DNA of 39,148 bases from Rhodospirillaceae bacterium (lineage in GTDB: Bacteria; Pseudomonadota; Alphaproteobacteria; Rhodospirillales; JABHCV01), in assembly GCA_018662005.1 (NCBI GenBank), contig JABJHA010000013.1, positions 1 through 39,148 on the forward strand. The letters run 5' to 3'. A model generated the notes under the pieces. It worked only from the letters and a program-made list of their open reading frames with translations, made no database searches and was not told the origin of the DNA. Below, one piece after another: positions 7,166-15,504 of this stretch. Positions within the stretch are counted from its first letter, which is position 1; every line of letters starts with the position of its first letter. A program made the position numbers and the translations under genes.

Positions 7166-8773
7166 ATGTTAGAAAAATTAATGACGAGCGCTGCTACCAG
7201 ACGCTTTAGCAAAGCACTTCTGATAACAGCGGGCATCACAATCGGTGCTGTCAGCAGTGCAACCGCGGCTGATTTTAAATGGTCTTTTGGAGGCGATGCG
7301 CAAACACTCGATCCGTATGGTCTCAGCGAAATTTACACACTTGGTTTTCAGAGTAACTTTTATGAGCCGCTAATTCGCAGAAGCGCGAATCTGGATATCG
7401 AGCCTGCTTTGGCTGCTAGTTGGAAAATCGTTGACGAGACGCACTGGATTTTCAATTTGCGCAAGGGAGTGACTTTCCACAACGGGAATGCCTTCAATGC
7501 CGATGATGTTATTTTCTCATACAATCGGGCAAAAAGTGAAGGTTCTGACGTTAAAGCCAAAATTCGCTCGATCAAATCAATGAAGAAAATTAGCGATCTG
7601 GCCATTGAAGTTACGACGGACGGCCCAAGCCCGACTCTGCTCAATGAATTGTCTGACTGGTTCGTCATGGACAAGGAATGGAGTGAAAAAAATGGCGCCG
7701 AAGTTCCAGCCGATGTTCGCAAGGGTGTCGAGAATTACGCCACCCGCAACGCAAATGGAACCGGCCCGTTTATGGTTGAAAGCCGCCAACCGGATGTGAA
7801 GACCGTCTTCAAGGCCAATAAGAAGTGGTGGGATAAAATAACTCACAATGTTGATACGGCTACTTTTACGCCGATCAAAGCAGATGCAACGCGTGTTGCG
7901 GCCCTTCTATCCGGGGAAGTCGATATGGTCTTTCCTGTTCCTTTGCAAGACGTAAATCGTGTGGACGGGGACTCAGGAACCACCATGATGCGCGGAGCAG
8001 AACTTCGTATCATTTTCCTGGGCTTCGACCAACACAGGGATTCAATGCTGTATGGTAGTGTCAAGGATGCTAATCCTTTCAAGGACCGCAGGGTTCGTGA
8101 AGCGGCTTTCCTGGCAATCAATGAAGATGCCATTGCAGCAAAAATCATGTCGGGCGGCGCCAAGCCAACGGGTACTTTGATTGCTCCTGGTGTCGATGGC
8201 TATTCCGACGAACTGGCGAAACGTGCGCCCAGTGATATTGCCAAGGCCAAGGCGCTTCTGGCTGACGCCGGTTATCCCAATGGTTTTGAGGTGACCCTTG
8301 ATTGCCCGAATGATCGCTACGTAAACGACGAGGAAATTTGCGTGGCAGCTGCCAGTATGATGGCCAAGGCCGGAATCAAGGTTAACGTCGCGGCGATTAC
8401 CAAAACCAAGTATTTTGGTAAAATTCTGGGTCGTGACACCAGCTTCTACATGCTGGGTTGGGTTCCGCCGACCTACGATGCCCATAATATCCTGTTTGAT
8501 TTGCTTGGCACGCGGGAAGACACCGGCCAGGGCAAGTGGAACATGGGCAACTACTCCAACCCCGAACTTGACGCCTTGCAAAAGAAAATTGCGGTGTCTG
8601 TGGATCTGGATAAACGCCGCGGCATGATCACCAAGGCCTTGGGGCTGGCAAAAAGTGACTTCGCCTACATACCCTTGCACCAGCAGGCCCTGTCTTGGGG
8701 CGTGCGTAGCAATGTCAGCGTAAAACAGCGCGCTGATAACCGGTTTGAACTTCGTTGGGTAAATGTGAAATAA
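7166..8773 (+). CDS. ABC transporter substrate-binding protein (peptide/opine/nickel family 5)
   Basis: A 535-residue periplasmic binding protein. A Sec signal peptide (about residues 1-35, cleaved near SSATAA) precedes a mature chain starting DFKWSFGGD. The family-5 signature is clear: LVPALAASW-like IEPALAASWKIVD, then WIFNLRKGVTFHNG and ADDVIFSYNRAK. Such proteins capture di/oligopeptides, opines, glutathione or cyclic amides for import. ATG 7166 is chosen for the GGGAGG site at 7152-7158; an upstream in-frame GTG at 7130 lacks one and would spoil the signal peptide. The 272-base gap before it has a TATAAT at 6992-6997 but no convincing -35. It heads a five-gene importer. Confidence 0.93.
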   Translation: MLEKLMTSAATRRFSKALLITAGITIGAVSSATAADFKWSFGGDAQTLDPYGLSEIYTLGFQSNFYEPLIRRSANLDIEPALAASWKIVDETHWIFNLRKGVTFHNGNAFNADDVIFSYNRAKSEGSDVKAKIRSIKSMKKISDLAIEVTTDGPSPTLLNELSDWFVMDKEWSEKNGAEVPADVRKGVENYATRNANGTGPFMVESRQPDVKTVFKANKKWWDKITHNVDTATFTPIKADATRVAALLSGEVDMVFPVPLQDVNRVDGDSGTTMMRGAELRIIFLGFDQHRDSMLYGSVKDANPFKDRRVREAAFLAINEDAIAAKIMSGGAKPTGTLIAPGVDGYSDELAKRAPSDIAKAKALLADAGYPNGFEVTLDCPNDRYVNDEEICVAAASMMAKAGIKVNVAAITKTKYFGKILGRDTSFYMLGWVPPTYDAHNILFDLLGTREDTGQGKWNMGNYSNPELDALQKKIAVSVDLDKRRGMITKALGLAKSDFAYIPLHQQALSWGVRSNVSVKQRADNRFELRWVNVK

Positions 8774-8790
8774 TTACCTCCCTGGCGATA

Positions 8791-8825
8791 CGGGGGTTCC
8801 GGGTCGTAATGGTCCGGGACCCCCG
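8791..8825 (+). promoter_or_regulatory. Strong intercistronic hairpin between binding-protein and permease genes
   Basis: Arms 8791-8805 and 8811-8825 pair along all 15 positions (three G-T pairs) around a 5-base loop. There is no T run after it, so it is not a simple terminator. Hairpins in this place typically protect the binding-protein mRNA and lower expression of the downstream permease genes, giving excess binding protein. Confidence 0.65.
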
Positions 8826-8879
8826 CATCCCGTAAGCCAACATTGTTTTTGCCGAATATCGATCACAAAAGGCTGTTCA

Positions 8880-9869
8880 ATGATCGCGTACATCATCCAG
8901 CGTCTATTCCATTCGATACTCGTTATTCTGGCTGTTGGACTTATTGCATTTTCGCTGTTTCGTTTTGTTGGTGATCCGGTCAACAATATGGTCGGGCAAG
9001 ACACGACGATCGAAGAACGCGAGGTGTTACGTGAAAGCCTGGGATTAAATGATCCGATCCTGATTCAATTCACACGTTACATGGCCAATGTTGCCAGCGG
9101 CGAATTGGGAATTTCCTATCGCCTGGGGCGACCGGTTGGGGATCTCTTTATTGAGCGTTTGCCAGCCACCCTGGAGCTCAGCATCCTGTCGAGCATCCTT
9201 GCCGTTGGCATGGGAATCTTCCTGGGGGTGCTGGCGGGGGTCTATCCGCGCCGGCTTTCAAGCCGCCTCTCCATGACCCTGTCACTGGTCGGCGTTTCCC
9301 TTCCGCCGTTCTTTGTCGGCATCCTGTTAATCGTTGTCTTTTCGGTCATCTTCCACTGGCTGCCGTCTTTCGGCCGCGGCACGGTTGTCGAACTGGGCTG
9401 GTGGACAACAGGATTGCTGACGGTTGATGGCTTGAAGGCCCTGATCCTGCCCTCCATCACGCTGGCCCTGTTCCAGATGACCTTAATCATGCGTCTGGTA
9501 CGCTCGCAGATGATGCAGGTGTTGCGCACCGATTACATCAAGTTCGCACGTGCTCGTGGCCTTCGAAATAATGTTGTTCATTTCCGCCACGCCCTGAAGA
9601 ACACATTGGTTCCCATTATTACCGTCACCGGGTTGCAGTTGAGCTCGATTATCGCCTTCGCAATTATCACCGAAACGGTGTTTCAGTGGCCCGGTATGGG
9701 CCTGCTTTTCATTACTGCGGTGCAATTTGCCGACGTGCCCGTCATGGCGGCATACCTTATGTTGGTTTCGGTCTTCTTCGTGGTTATCAATCTTATTTGC
9801 GACCTTTTGTACTTTGTCGTTGACCCGCGGCTTCGTTCAGAAGCCGAGCACAAAAAGCCGGTGCAATAG
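8880..9869 (+). CDS. ABC transporter permease, DppB type
   Basis: 329 residues with about six membrane helices, the first at residues ~9-30 (LFHSILVILAVGLIAFSLFRF). The DppB/OppB pattern is visible: DDPILIQF-like LNDPILIQFTRYM, a periplasmic GELGISYR segment, and the EAA loop ARARGLRNNVVHFRHALKNTLVPI that docks on the ATPases. It forms the membrane channel with the next gene product. RBS AAAGG lies about 8 bases before ATG 8880. Spacing to the next gene is under ten bases. Confidence 0.93.
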   Translation: MIAYIIQRLFHSILVILAVGLIAFSLFRFVGDPVNNMVGQDTTIEEREVLRESLGLNDPILIQFTRYMANVASGELGISYRLGRPVGDLFIERLPATLELSILSSILAVGMGIFLGVLAGVYPRRLSSRLSMTLSLVGVSLPPFFVGILLIVVFSVIFHWLPSFGRGTVVELGWWTTGLLTVDGLKALILPSITLALFQMTLIMRLVRSQMMQVLRTDYIKFARARGLRNNVVHFRHALKNTLVPIITVTGLQLSSIIAFAIITETVFQWPGMGLLFITAVQFADVPVMAAYLMLVSVFFVVINLICDLLYFVVDPRLRSEAEHKKPVQ

Positions 9870-9877
9870 GTGTGACC

Positions 9878-10810
9878 ATGACACAGCCCGCAGGCAACCA
9901 GACACTCATTAACCGCATAACCCAAAGTGACTCGTTTTACAGTTTTGTGCATTCGCCGGGGGCTATTATCGCCGCTGTAATAACGCTGATATGTGTACTG
10001 GCGGCGATATTCGCGCCGTATGTAGCACCCCATGATCCTTTCGATCTCGCTTCAATTGACCTGATGGATTCGCGTCTCCCCCCTTATTGGATCGAAGGCG
10101 GCACGGGGAAATATCTTCTGGGGACGGATGTTCAGGGTCGCGATATCCTGTCGTTAATTATTTTCGGTATGCGAATTTCACTGATCGCCGGGGGTTTGTC
10201 GATGGTATTTGCCGTTGTCCTTGGCGTTACCCTGGGGCTTATCAGCGGATTTGCTGGTGGTAAAACGGATACGATTATTATGCGCCTGGCGGATATGCAG
10301 CTTAGTTTTCCGGCGATCCTCATCGCATTATTAATTGATGGCGTGGCGCGTGGTTTTATGCCGCGCGAAATGCATGACCAATTGGCACTTTACGTGATCG
10401 TCCTTTCCATCGGCCTGGCCAATTGGGTGCACTTCGCACGGACCGTCCGCAGTTTGACAATGGTCGAAAAACAACGAGAGTACGTCCAGGCGGCTAAAAT
10501 ACTGAATGTCTCGTCACCTGAAATTTTGTGGCGACATATACTGGTGAATGTTGCCGAACCAGTTCTGGTGATCGCCACAGTGGGTTTCGGCATCGCCATT
10601 ATCATGGAGGCCACGTTGTCCTTCCTGGGTGTTGGGTTGCCGCCAAGTGAACCCTCGCTTGGGACTTTGATCAGAACCGGTAACGATTATTTGTTTTCGG
10701 GAGATTGGTGGATGACGATTTTCCCGGGGATGGTGCTTATGGCCCTGGTGCTTTCAATTAATCTTCTGGGCGATTGGATGCGTGATGCTCTTAATCCCAC
10801 CCTTCGCTAG
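9878..10810 (+). CDS. ABC transporter permease, DppC type
   Basis: About 310 residues with an N-terminal OppC-N helix (residues ~28-48), the LGTDVQGRDILSLIIFGMRISL segment that marks DppC/OppC partners, and an EAA loop (AAKILNVSSPEILWRHILVN). It ends LGDWMRDALNPTLR, the usual DppC terminus. ATG 9878 is chosen because AGG at 9868-9870 gives sensible spacing. A GTG two codons earlier (9872) is the alternative. Partner of the DppB-type permease. Confidence 0.93.
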   Translation: MTQPAGNQTLINRITQSDSFYSFVHSPGAIIAAVITLICVLAAIFAPYVAPHDPFDLASIDLMDSRLPPYWIEGGTGKYLLGTDVQGRDILSLIIFGMRISLIAGGLSMVFAVVLGVTLGLISGFAGGKTDTIIMRLADMQLSFPAILIALLIDGVARGFMPREMHDQLALYVIVLSIGLANWVHFARTVRSLTMVEKQREYVQAAKILNVSSPEILWRHILVNVAEPVLVIATVGFGIAIIMEATLSFLGVGLPPSEPSLGTLIRTGNDYLFSGDWWMTIFPGMVLMALVLSINLLGDWMRDALNPTLR

Positions 10811-10819
10811 GAACGCGGC

Positions 10820-11848
10820 ATGACAAAAGCTGAAACGAGTGTACCCGTCCTGGAGATATCACAATTGACGGTCATGTTGCCTACTCGAAAGGGAACATTA
10901 ACTGTGCTCGACAATGTTTCTTTGTCAGTAGGGCCGGGCGAAATTGTTGGCGTAGTCGGAGAGTCAGGGGCCGGTAAATCAATGACCGGTACAGCTGTAA
11001 TAGGCTTGCTGCCAGACCAGATACATATTCAATCGGGGGAAATCCTGTTTAATGGCAAAGCCATCGAAAATCTTGATGCCGAACAGATGCGTCGCATTCG
11101 CGGGCGCGAGATCGGGACCATTTTTCAAGATCCAATGGCCAGTCTCAATCCTTTGCTTACGGTTGGTGATCAGATCGTTGAAACCATGCTTACGCATCTG
11201 GATATTAGCAAAAAGGAAGCGTGGCAACGTGGCATTGACCTGCTGACCCGGGTTGGAATTTCGGACCCGGGTCAACGTATGCGCGGCTTCCCGCACCAAT
11301 TTTCCGGTGGCATGCGTCAGCGAATTGTTATTGCCCTGGCGCTTTGCACAAATCCGAAGCTGGTCATTGCAGATGAACCAACAACGGCACTTGATGTATC
11401 AGTTCAATCTCAAATTTTAGGGCTTCTGAAAAGCATCAGCGCGGAACATGAAACTTCAGTCATACTGATCACCCATGACATGGGCGTGATTGCTGAAATG
11501 GCAGACAAAGTGGTCGTGATGTATGCTGGCCGGGTGGCTGAATCCGGACCCGTGCAAGCAACACTTGAGGCCCCCCAGCACCCCTATACCAAAGGGTTGA
11601 TGGGTTCCATACCCCGGTTGGGGGCGAAACAGCACAGGTTGCAACAAATTAGCGGAAATATGCCGCGCCTTGGTCAGGTTGATTCAAACAGTTGTTCCTT
11701 TGCTGCGCGTTGCCCTGACGCTTTTGGTTTGTGTAAGGAACAGCACCCGCCCGCCTTTAACGTCGATGCCACTCTTGTGCATTGTTGGCTTTATGCCCCA
11801 AAGGATGATCACAAAATGGCAAGTGGGGAGGGCGTTCAGCGTGAGTGA
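10820..11848 (+). CDS. Oligopeptide-type ABC transporter ATPase, DppD type
   Basis: 342 residues. Walker A GESGAGKS (near 50), Q-loop in FQDPMASLNPL, signature FSGGMRQRI, Walker B LVIADEPT and H-loop in LITHDMG are all intact. The C-terminal oligopeptide/dipeptide transporter domain (HPYTKGLMGSIP, then a cysteine-rich CSFAARCPDAFGLC tail) is typical of DppD/OppD and can bind a 4Fe-4S cluster in some homologues. It starts nine bases after the permease. Its stop overlaps the start of the second ATPase. Confidence 0.93.
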   Translation: MTKAETSVPVLEISQLTVMLPTRKGTLTVLDNVSLSVGPGEIVGVVGESGAGKSMTGTAVIGLLPDQIHIQSGEILFNGKAIENLDAEQMRRIRGREIGTIFQDPMASLNPLLTVGDQIVETMLTHLDISKKEAWQRGIDLLTRVGISDPGQRMRGFPHQFSGGMRQRIVIALALCTNPKLVIADEPTTALDVSVQSQILGLLKSISAEHETSVILITHDMGVIAEMADKVVVMYAGRVAESGPVQATLEAPQHPYTKGLMGSIPRLGAKQHRLQQISGNMPRLGQVDSNSCSFAARCPDAFGLCKEQHPPAFNVDATLVHCWLYAPKDDHKMASGEGVQRE

Positions 11849-12878
11849 GGCACCGGCAAGCGAAAAAGATATGAACTCAGAGGCCCAGCCATTCCTTAAG
11901 GTCAACGATTTGAAACGGCATTTTGATGCCTCTGCACCGTGGCTCTATCGAATGCTGGGGGGGCTGGAACGCCAAACCCTGAAAGCTGTCGACGGAATTG
12001 ATTTTTATATACGCAAGGGTGAAACATTCGGTTTGGTAGGCGAGTCCGGGTGCGGTAAATCTACAGTTGCGCGTTTAGTTGTCGGACTGCACGAACCAAG
12101 CGCGGGAACAGTTTTGGTTGAAGACCTTGATGTCCATCAGGATCATGTCAAAGGACACAAAGGGGAAGACCGCGTCCATGTGCAAATGATTTTCCAAGAC
12201 CCTTATTCGTCGCTTAATCCACGATGGCGCGTTAGTAGCATTGTTGAGGAACCGATAAAGGCCCGCAAATTAATCACCGATAAACAGGCTATTGAGCGGC
12301 GAGTAGTGGAACTGCTTGAGCAAGTCGGATTGTCATCCGAAGATGTAAACCGCTACCCCCATGAATTTTCAGGTGGTCAGCGGCAACGGATTTCCATCGC
12401 TCGGGCGCTGGCAGCTCAACCGGAACTACTGATTTGCGACGAACCGACATCGGCACTCGATGTATCAGTACAGGCACAAATTCTAAACCTTATGCGTGAT
12501 TTGCAGGATTCCCACAATCTCACAGTGCTTTTCATTTCTCACGATCTGCCCGTGGTCGATTTTATGTCCGACAAGGTAGGGGTCATGTACCTTGGACGGA
12601 TATGCGAGATCGGAAAACCGCGAGAAGTATTTACCCACCCTCGCCATCCCTATACCAAAATGCTTCTCGATAGCGTGCCATCATTTCAACGTGGCAAACA
12701 GGAACACCGGGAAATTATTGGCGAAGTGCCCAGCCCGATAAATCCACCGTCAGGATGCCACTTTCATACGCGCTGTCCACTCGTAGAACCCCAATGCAAG
12801 ATGGACACTCCACAACTACAGCAATTTGGCGACACCTGGGTTGCATGCCATGCCGTTCAAGAAGGATCAACGCCGTGA
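11841..12878 (+). CDS. Oligopeptide-type ABC transporter ATPase, DppF type
   Basis: About 345 residues with Walker A GESGCGKST, FQDPYSSLNPRW, signature FSGGQRQRI, Walker B LLICDEPTSALD and the C-terminal HPYTKMLLDSVP plus CHFHTRCPLVEPQC. The frame is open further upstream into the DppD gene, but the GTG at 11841, preceded by GGAGGG (11825-11830) and overlapping the DppD stop by eight bases, is the likely start; ATG 11871 is possible. Last gene of the importer operon. The hydantoinase-like gene follows after 96 bases. Confidence 0.92.
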   Translation: MSEAPASEKDMNSEAQPFLKVNDLKRHFDASAPWLYRMLGGLERQTLKAVDGIDFYIRKGETFGLVGESGCGKSTVARLVVGLHEPSAGTVLVEDLDVHQDHVKGHKGEDRVHVQMIFQDPYSSLNPRWRVSSIVEEPIKARKLITDKQAIERRVVELLEQVGLSSEDVNRYPHEFSGGQRQRISIARALAAQPELLICDEPTSALDVSVQAQILNLMRDLQDSHNLTVLFISHDLPVVDFMSDKVGVMYLGRICEIGKPREVFTHPRHPYTKMLLDSVPSFQRGKQEHREIIGEVPSPINPPSGCHFHTRCPLVEPQCKMDTPQLQQFGDTWVACHAVQEGSTP

Positions 12879-12974
12879 TACTAATGATTGGGCCTATCGT
12901 CATAGTACAGACCTGCAAGGTAACGTCCGTTGAGTTTTTGCTTTTGTCAAAACCGAATTTAGGAGTGAAATATC

Positions 12975-14339
12975 ATGCTTGATTTGTTGGTCCGAAACGC
13001 AGAAGTCGTTGATCCGGTTGACGGTGTCTTTCGTGCTGATGTCGGGATTTTGGACGGCAAGATTGCGGCCCTTATCGAGCCAGGAACTGAGGCGGATGCA
13101 GATCAGGAAATTGATGCCACGGGGAAACATGTCTTTCCCGGCTGTATAGACCCCCATACCCACATGGGTTACAAGCGATCCTTCGCCGATGATGTGCGCA
13201 GTGAGTCCGGTTCGGCAGCAATCGGTGGCGTCACCACGTTCATGAGTTTCCATCGCCATTATCAAAGCGCGGAGCCCAAGCCCTATGATGATTTTCCAGA
13301 ACTGGTGGATACCATCAACCGCGAGTCCCATATTGATATGGGTTTGCATTTTGGCATATTGACAGAAGATCAGGTCGATGAGCTTGAGAAGTATATCAAG
13401 CTGGGGGTTTCTTCTTTCAAATTCTATATGGCTTACCGGGGCGCTGACGGCAAAACGGTTGGAATGATTAACGAGTGCGATGACGGCATTTTGTTCGAAG
13501 GCTTCGAAAAAATCGCTCGTCATTCCCATGCCGTGGCCTGTGTGCACTGCGAGAATACCGAAATCATTGGCCGTCGAGTAAGGCAGGTGAAGGAGAAGGG
13601 GCTCGACGGGTTGGCTGCCTGGAATGCCGCCCGGCCTTCCTTCGCAGAGGCCGAACACGTTCGGCGGGCCGCCTACTTTGCCGAACTCACTGGCTGTAAC
13701 CTGTACTTTGTTCATATCGGTGCCAAGGCCGGCCTTGAAGAAGCGGTGCTTCATAGGGAACGTTATGATCGATTGACCATAGAAACATGCCCTCATTACC
13801 TGACGTTGACCGAAGATTCCGATATTGGGAATTTAGCCAAAATTAATCCCCCGGTTCGTAAACAAGATGATCAGGATCGCATATGGGAAGGCTTAATCAA
13901 CGGTGAAATTTCCACAGTTGGCACAGATCATTGCTGTGTTTGTCGGGCTGATAAGGCGGGCAGTATCTGGGATGCGGCCGCTGGGTTCCCGGGTATGGCG
14001 ACGATGCTGCCGGTCGTGCTTACAGAAGGCGTACACAAACGCGGTATGTCTTTGCAACGTGCTGCCCAGATTACCTCTTACAACAGCGCCCTTACCTTTA
14101 ACATGGCCCCTCGTAAGGGCACGATTCAAGTTGGATCCGATGCCGATTTGGCTGTTGTTGATCTATCGTTGGAGAAGGTCGTTGATCCCACCATGCTGGG
14201 TTCGGCCTCTGATTTCTCTCTTCAGGAAGGTAATACCCTAACCGGTTGGCCGGTGCTGACGGTGTTGCGTGGCAAAATCATTGTCCGCGATGGCGAATTG
14301 CTTGGCGAACCCGGCGACGGCGAATTTGTGCGTCGTTAA
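12975..14339 (+). CDS. Dihydropyrimidinase/hydantoinase-like cyclic amidohydrolase
   Basis: 454-residue metal-dependent amidohydrolase. Metal ligands are all visible: H61 and H63 in DPHTHMG, carboxylated K149 in SSFKFYMAY, H191 in CVHCEN, H247 in YFVHIGA and D318 in GTDHCC. This is the D-hydantoinase/dihydropyrimidinase/allantoinase pattern, which opens cyclic ureides to N-carbamoyl products. Those products are the substrates of the two nitrilase-type hydrolases in this locus. AGGAGTG at 12960-12966 supports ATG 12975. It follows the importer and precedes an RpiR regulator. Dihydroorotase is less likely because of length and context. The ring substrate is not identified. Confidence 0.88.
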   Translation: MLDLLVRNAEVVDPVDGVFRADVGILDGKIAALIEPGTEADADQEIDATGKHVFPGCIDPHTHMGYKRSFADDVRSESGSAAIGGVTTFMSFHRHYQSAEPKPYDDFPELVDTINRESHIDMGLHFGILTEDQVDELEKYIKLGVSSFKFYMAYRGADGKTVGMINECDDGILFEGFEKIARHSHAVACVHCENTEIIGRRVRQVKEKGLDGLAAWNAARPSFAEAEHVRRAAYFAELTGCNLYFVHIGAKAGLEEAVLHRERYDRLTIETCPHYLTLTEDSDIGNLAKINPPVRKQDDQDRIWEGLINGEISTVGTDHCCVCRADKAGSIWDAAAGFPGMATMLPVVLTEGVHKRGMSLQRAAQITSYNSALTFNMAPRKGTIQVGSDADLAVVDLSLEKVVDPTMLGSASDFSLQEGNTLTGWPVLTVLRGKIIVRDGELLGEPGDGEFVRR

Positions 14340-14485
14340 CTGAGCAGGAATTTAACTTGCGAGCCTTCCTAGCCCTTGTATTGTTTTTGAACCGTTGAAT
14401 ATGGTACATTTGTTTGCAAGGGTGAAAAGAACAATACATTAGTTCGTTTGCACATTCAGGTTTATGAAAATCTCACGAGCGGGAA

Positions 14486-15370
14486 ATGAGTGGTATGACC
14501 GTAGAGCAAATCCGTAGCCTGATCGTCGAGCAGATCACTGATATGAGCCCGCAGGTCCGACGGGCTGCTCAGTACGTTCTCGATAATCCAAATGGCGTCG
14601 CTGTCAATTCGATACGTTCCTTGGCAACAGCGGCCGGGGTTAAGCCCAATACCCTGGTTCGGATGGTCCAGTCACTCGGCTTCTCAAGCTTTGAAGAATT
14701 CCGTCAACCTTTTCGTGAGAACGTGTCTAACGGCATAAAGAGCTTTCCCGATCAGGCCCGCTGGTTGCAATCGTTGGCTAAAACCAAAAGCCACGGACTG
14801 CTGTTCAGTCAGATGGCCGCCGCTACACTCAGTAACATTGAACAACTTTTTTCCGGCACAAACGCCGACGAACTGCGGGTTGTCGCCAAACACATAATTA
14901 AATCACGCAGGACCAGCATACTTGGTCTGGGGACTTGTTACGCCCTTGCTCACGGGTTCTGGTATGTGGCCCAAATGGCCTTGGATAATCTTGAGTTGGT
15001 ATCCAACCATGGCACCTTGCCGATAGACGAAGTCGTTAAGCTGGGGAAGGGGGACGTGCTTATGGCGATATCCTTTGACCCTTATCGAAAGGAAATCATT
15101 CAAGCCGTTCAGTTGGCAAGTAAGCTTGGCGTAACTGTCGTGTCTATTACCGACAGCCGGGCTTCGCCTTTGGCCTTGGCCGCGGACTACGTTTTCGTTG
15201 CCCCAACCCAGACCCCGCAGTTTTTCCCTTCGGCCGTGGCTTCGGCAGAACTTCTGGAAACCCTGATCGCCTTTATCATCGCCGAAAGCGATCAAAGCGT
15301 CATAGAACGGATAAACGAGTTTCACCGGCGTAGGCTCGAAAGCGGTGTCTATCACACAATGGATAATTAA
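14486..15370 (+). CDS. RpiR/MurR-family transcriptional regulator
   Basis: About 294 residues. The N-terminal HTH (residues ~5-80) contains MSPQVRRAAQYVLDNPN and VNSIRSLATAAGVKPNTLVRMVQSLGF, the RpiR recognition-helix pattern. A SIS domain (residues ~125-265) holds ILGLGTCYALAHGFWYVA and MAISFDPYRKEIIQAVQLA. SIS domains in this family bind a phosphosugar or related ligand, but in alphaproteobacteria many RpiR proteins control amine or ureide catabolism. ATG 14495 has better ribosome-site spacing (GCGGGA at 14479) than ATG 14486, so the real start may be three codons later. A dyad-containing promoter lies just downstream at 15388, which it may control. Confidence 0.9.
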   Translation: MSGMTVEQIRSLIVEQITDMSPQVRRAAQYVLDNPNGVAVNSIRSLATAAGVKPNTLVRMVQSLGFSSFEEFRQPFRENVSNGIKSFPDQARWLQSLAKTKSHGLLFSQMAAATLSNIEQLFSGTNADELRVVAKHIIKSRRTSILGLGTCYALAHGFWYVAQMALDNLELVSNHGTLPIDEVVKLGKGDVLMAISFDPYRKEIIQAVQLASKLGVTVVSITDSRASPLALAADYVFVAPTQTPQFFPSAVASAELLETLIAFIIAESDQSVIERINEFHRRRLESGVYHTMDN

Positions 15371-15387
15371 GAGCCACAATAAAAAGA

Positions 15388-15433
15388 AAATTTGTACCTT
15401 TTATTGACTAAAACCGTACAAAAAACATATTAT
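15388..15433 (+). promoter_or_regulatory. Promoter with overlapping dyad operator upstream of the second amidohydrolase
   Basis: A good sigma-70-like pair, TTGACT (15404-15409) and TATTAT (15428-15433) with an 18-base spacer, is overlapped by an inverted repeat TTTGTAC (15391-15397) and GTACAAA (15416-15422). The left half lies upstream of the -35 and the right half inside the spacer. The ten bases at 15388-15397 (AAATTTGTAC) also occur at 3303-3312 upstream of the first amidohydrolase operon. The adjacent RpiR protein is the obvious candidate ligand-responsive binder. Confidence 0.6.
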
Positions 15434-15504
15434 GCTGGATATTCCATCCGCACCGGGCGTCGCGCTTTCATTTAAAAAACGAGCCCAGATTAAGGAGAAA
15501 GTAT

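Noticed and set aside
11670-11840. A longer N-terminus for the DppF-type ATPase
   Set aside because: This part overlaps the cysteine-rich tail of the DppD gene, and the GTG at 11841 has a good ribosome site.
12900-13796. A 298-codon minus-strand frame
   Set aside because: It is antisense to the hydantoinase-like gene, which has all its metal ligands; no family motif is seen in the shadow.
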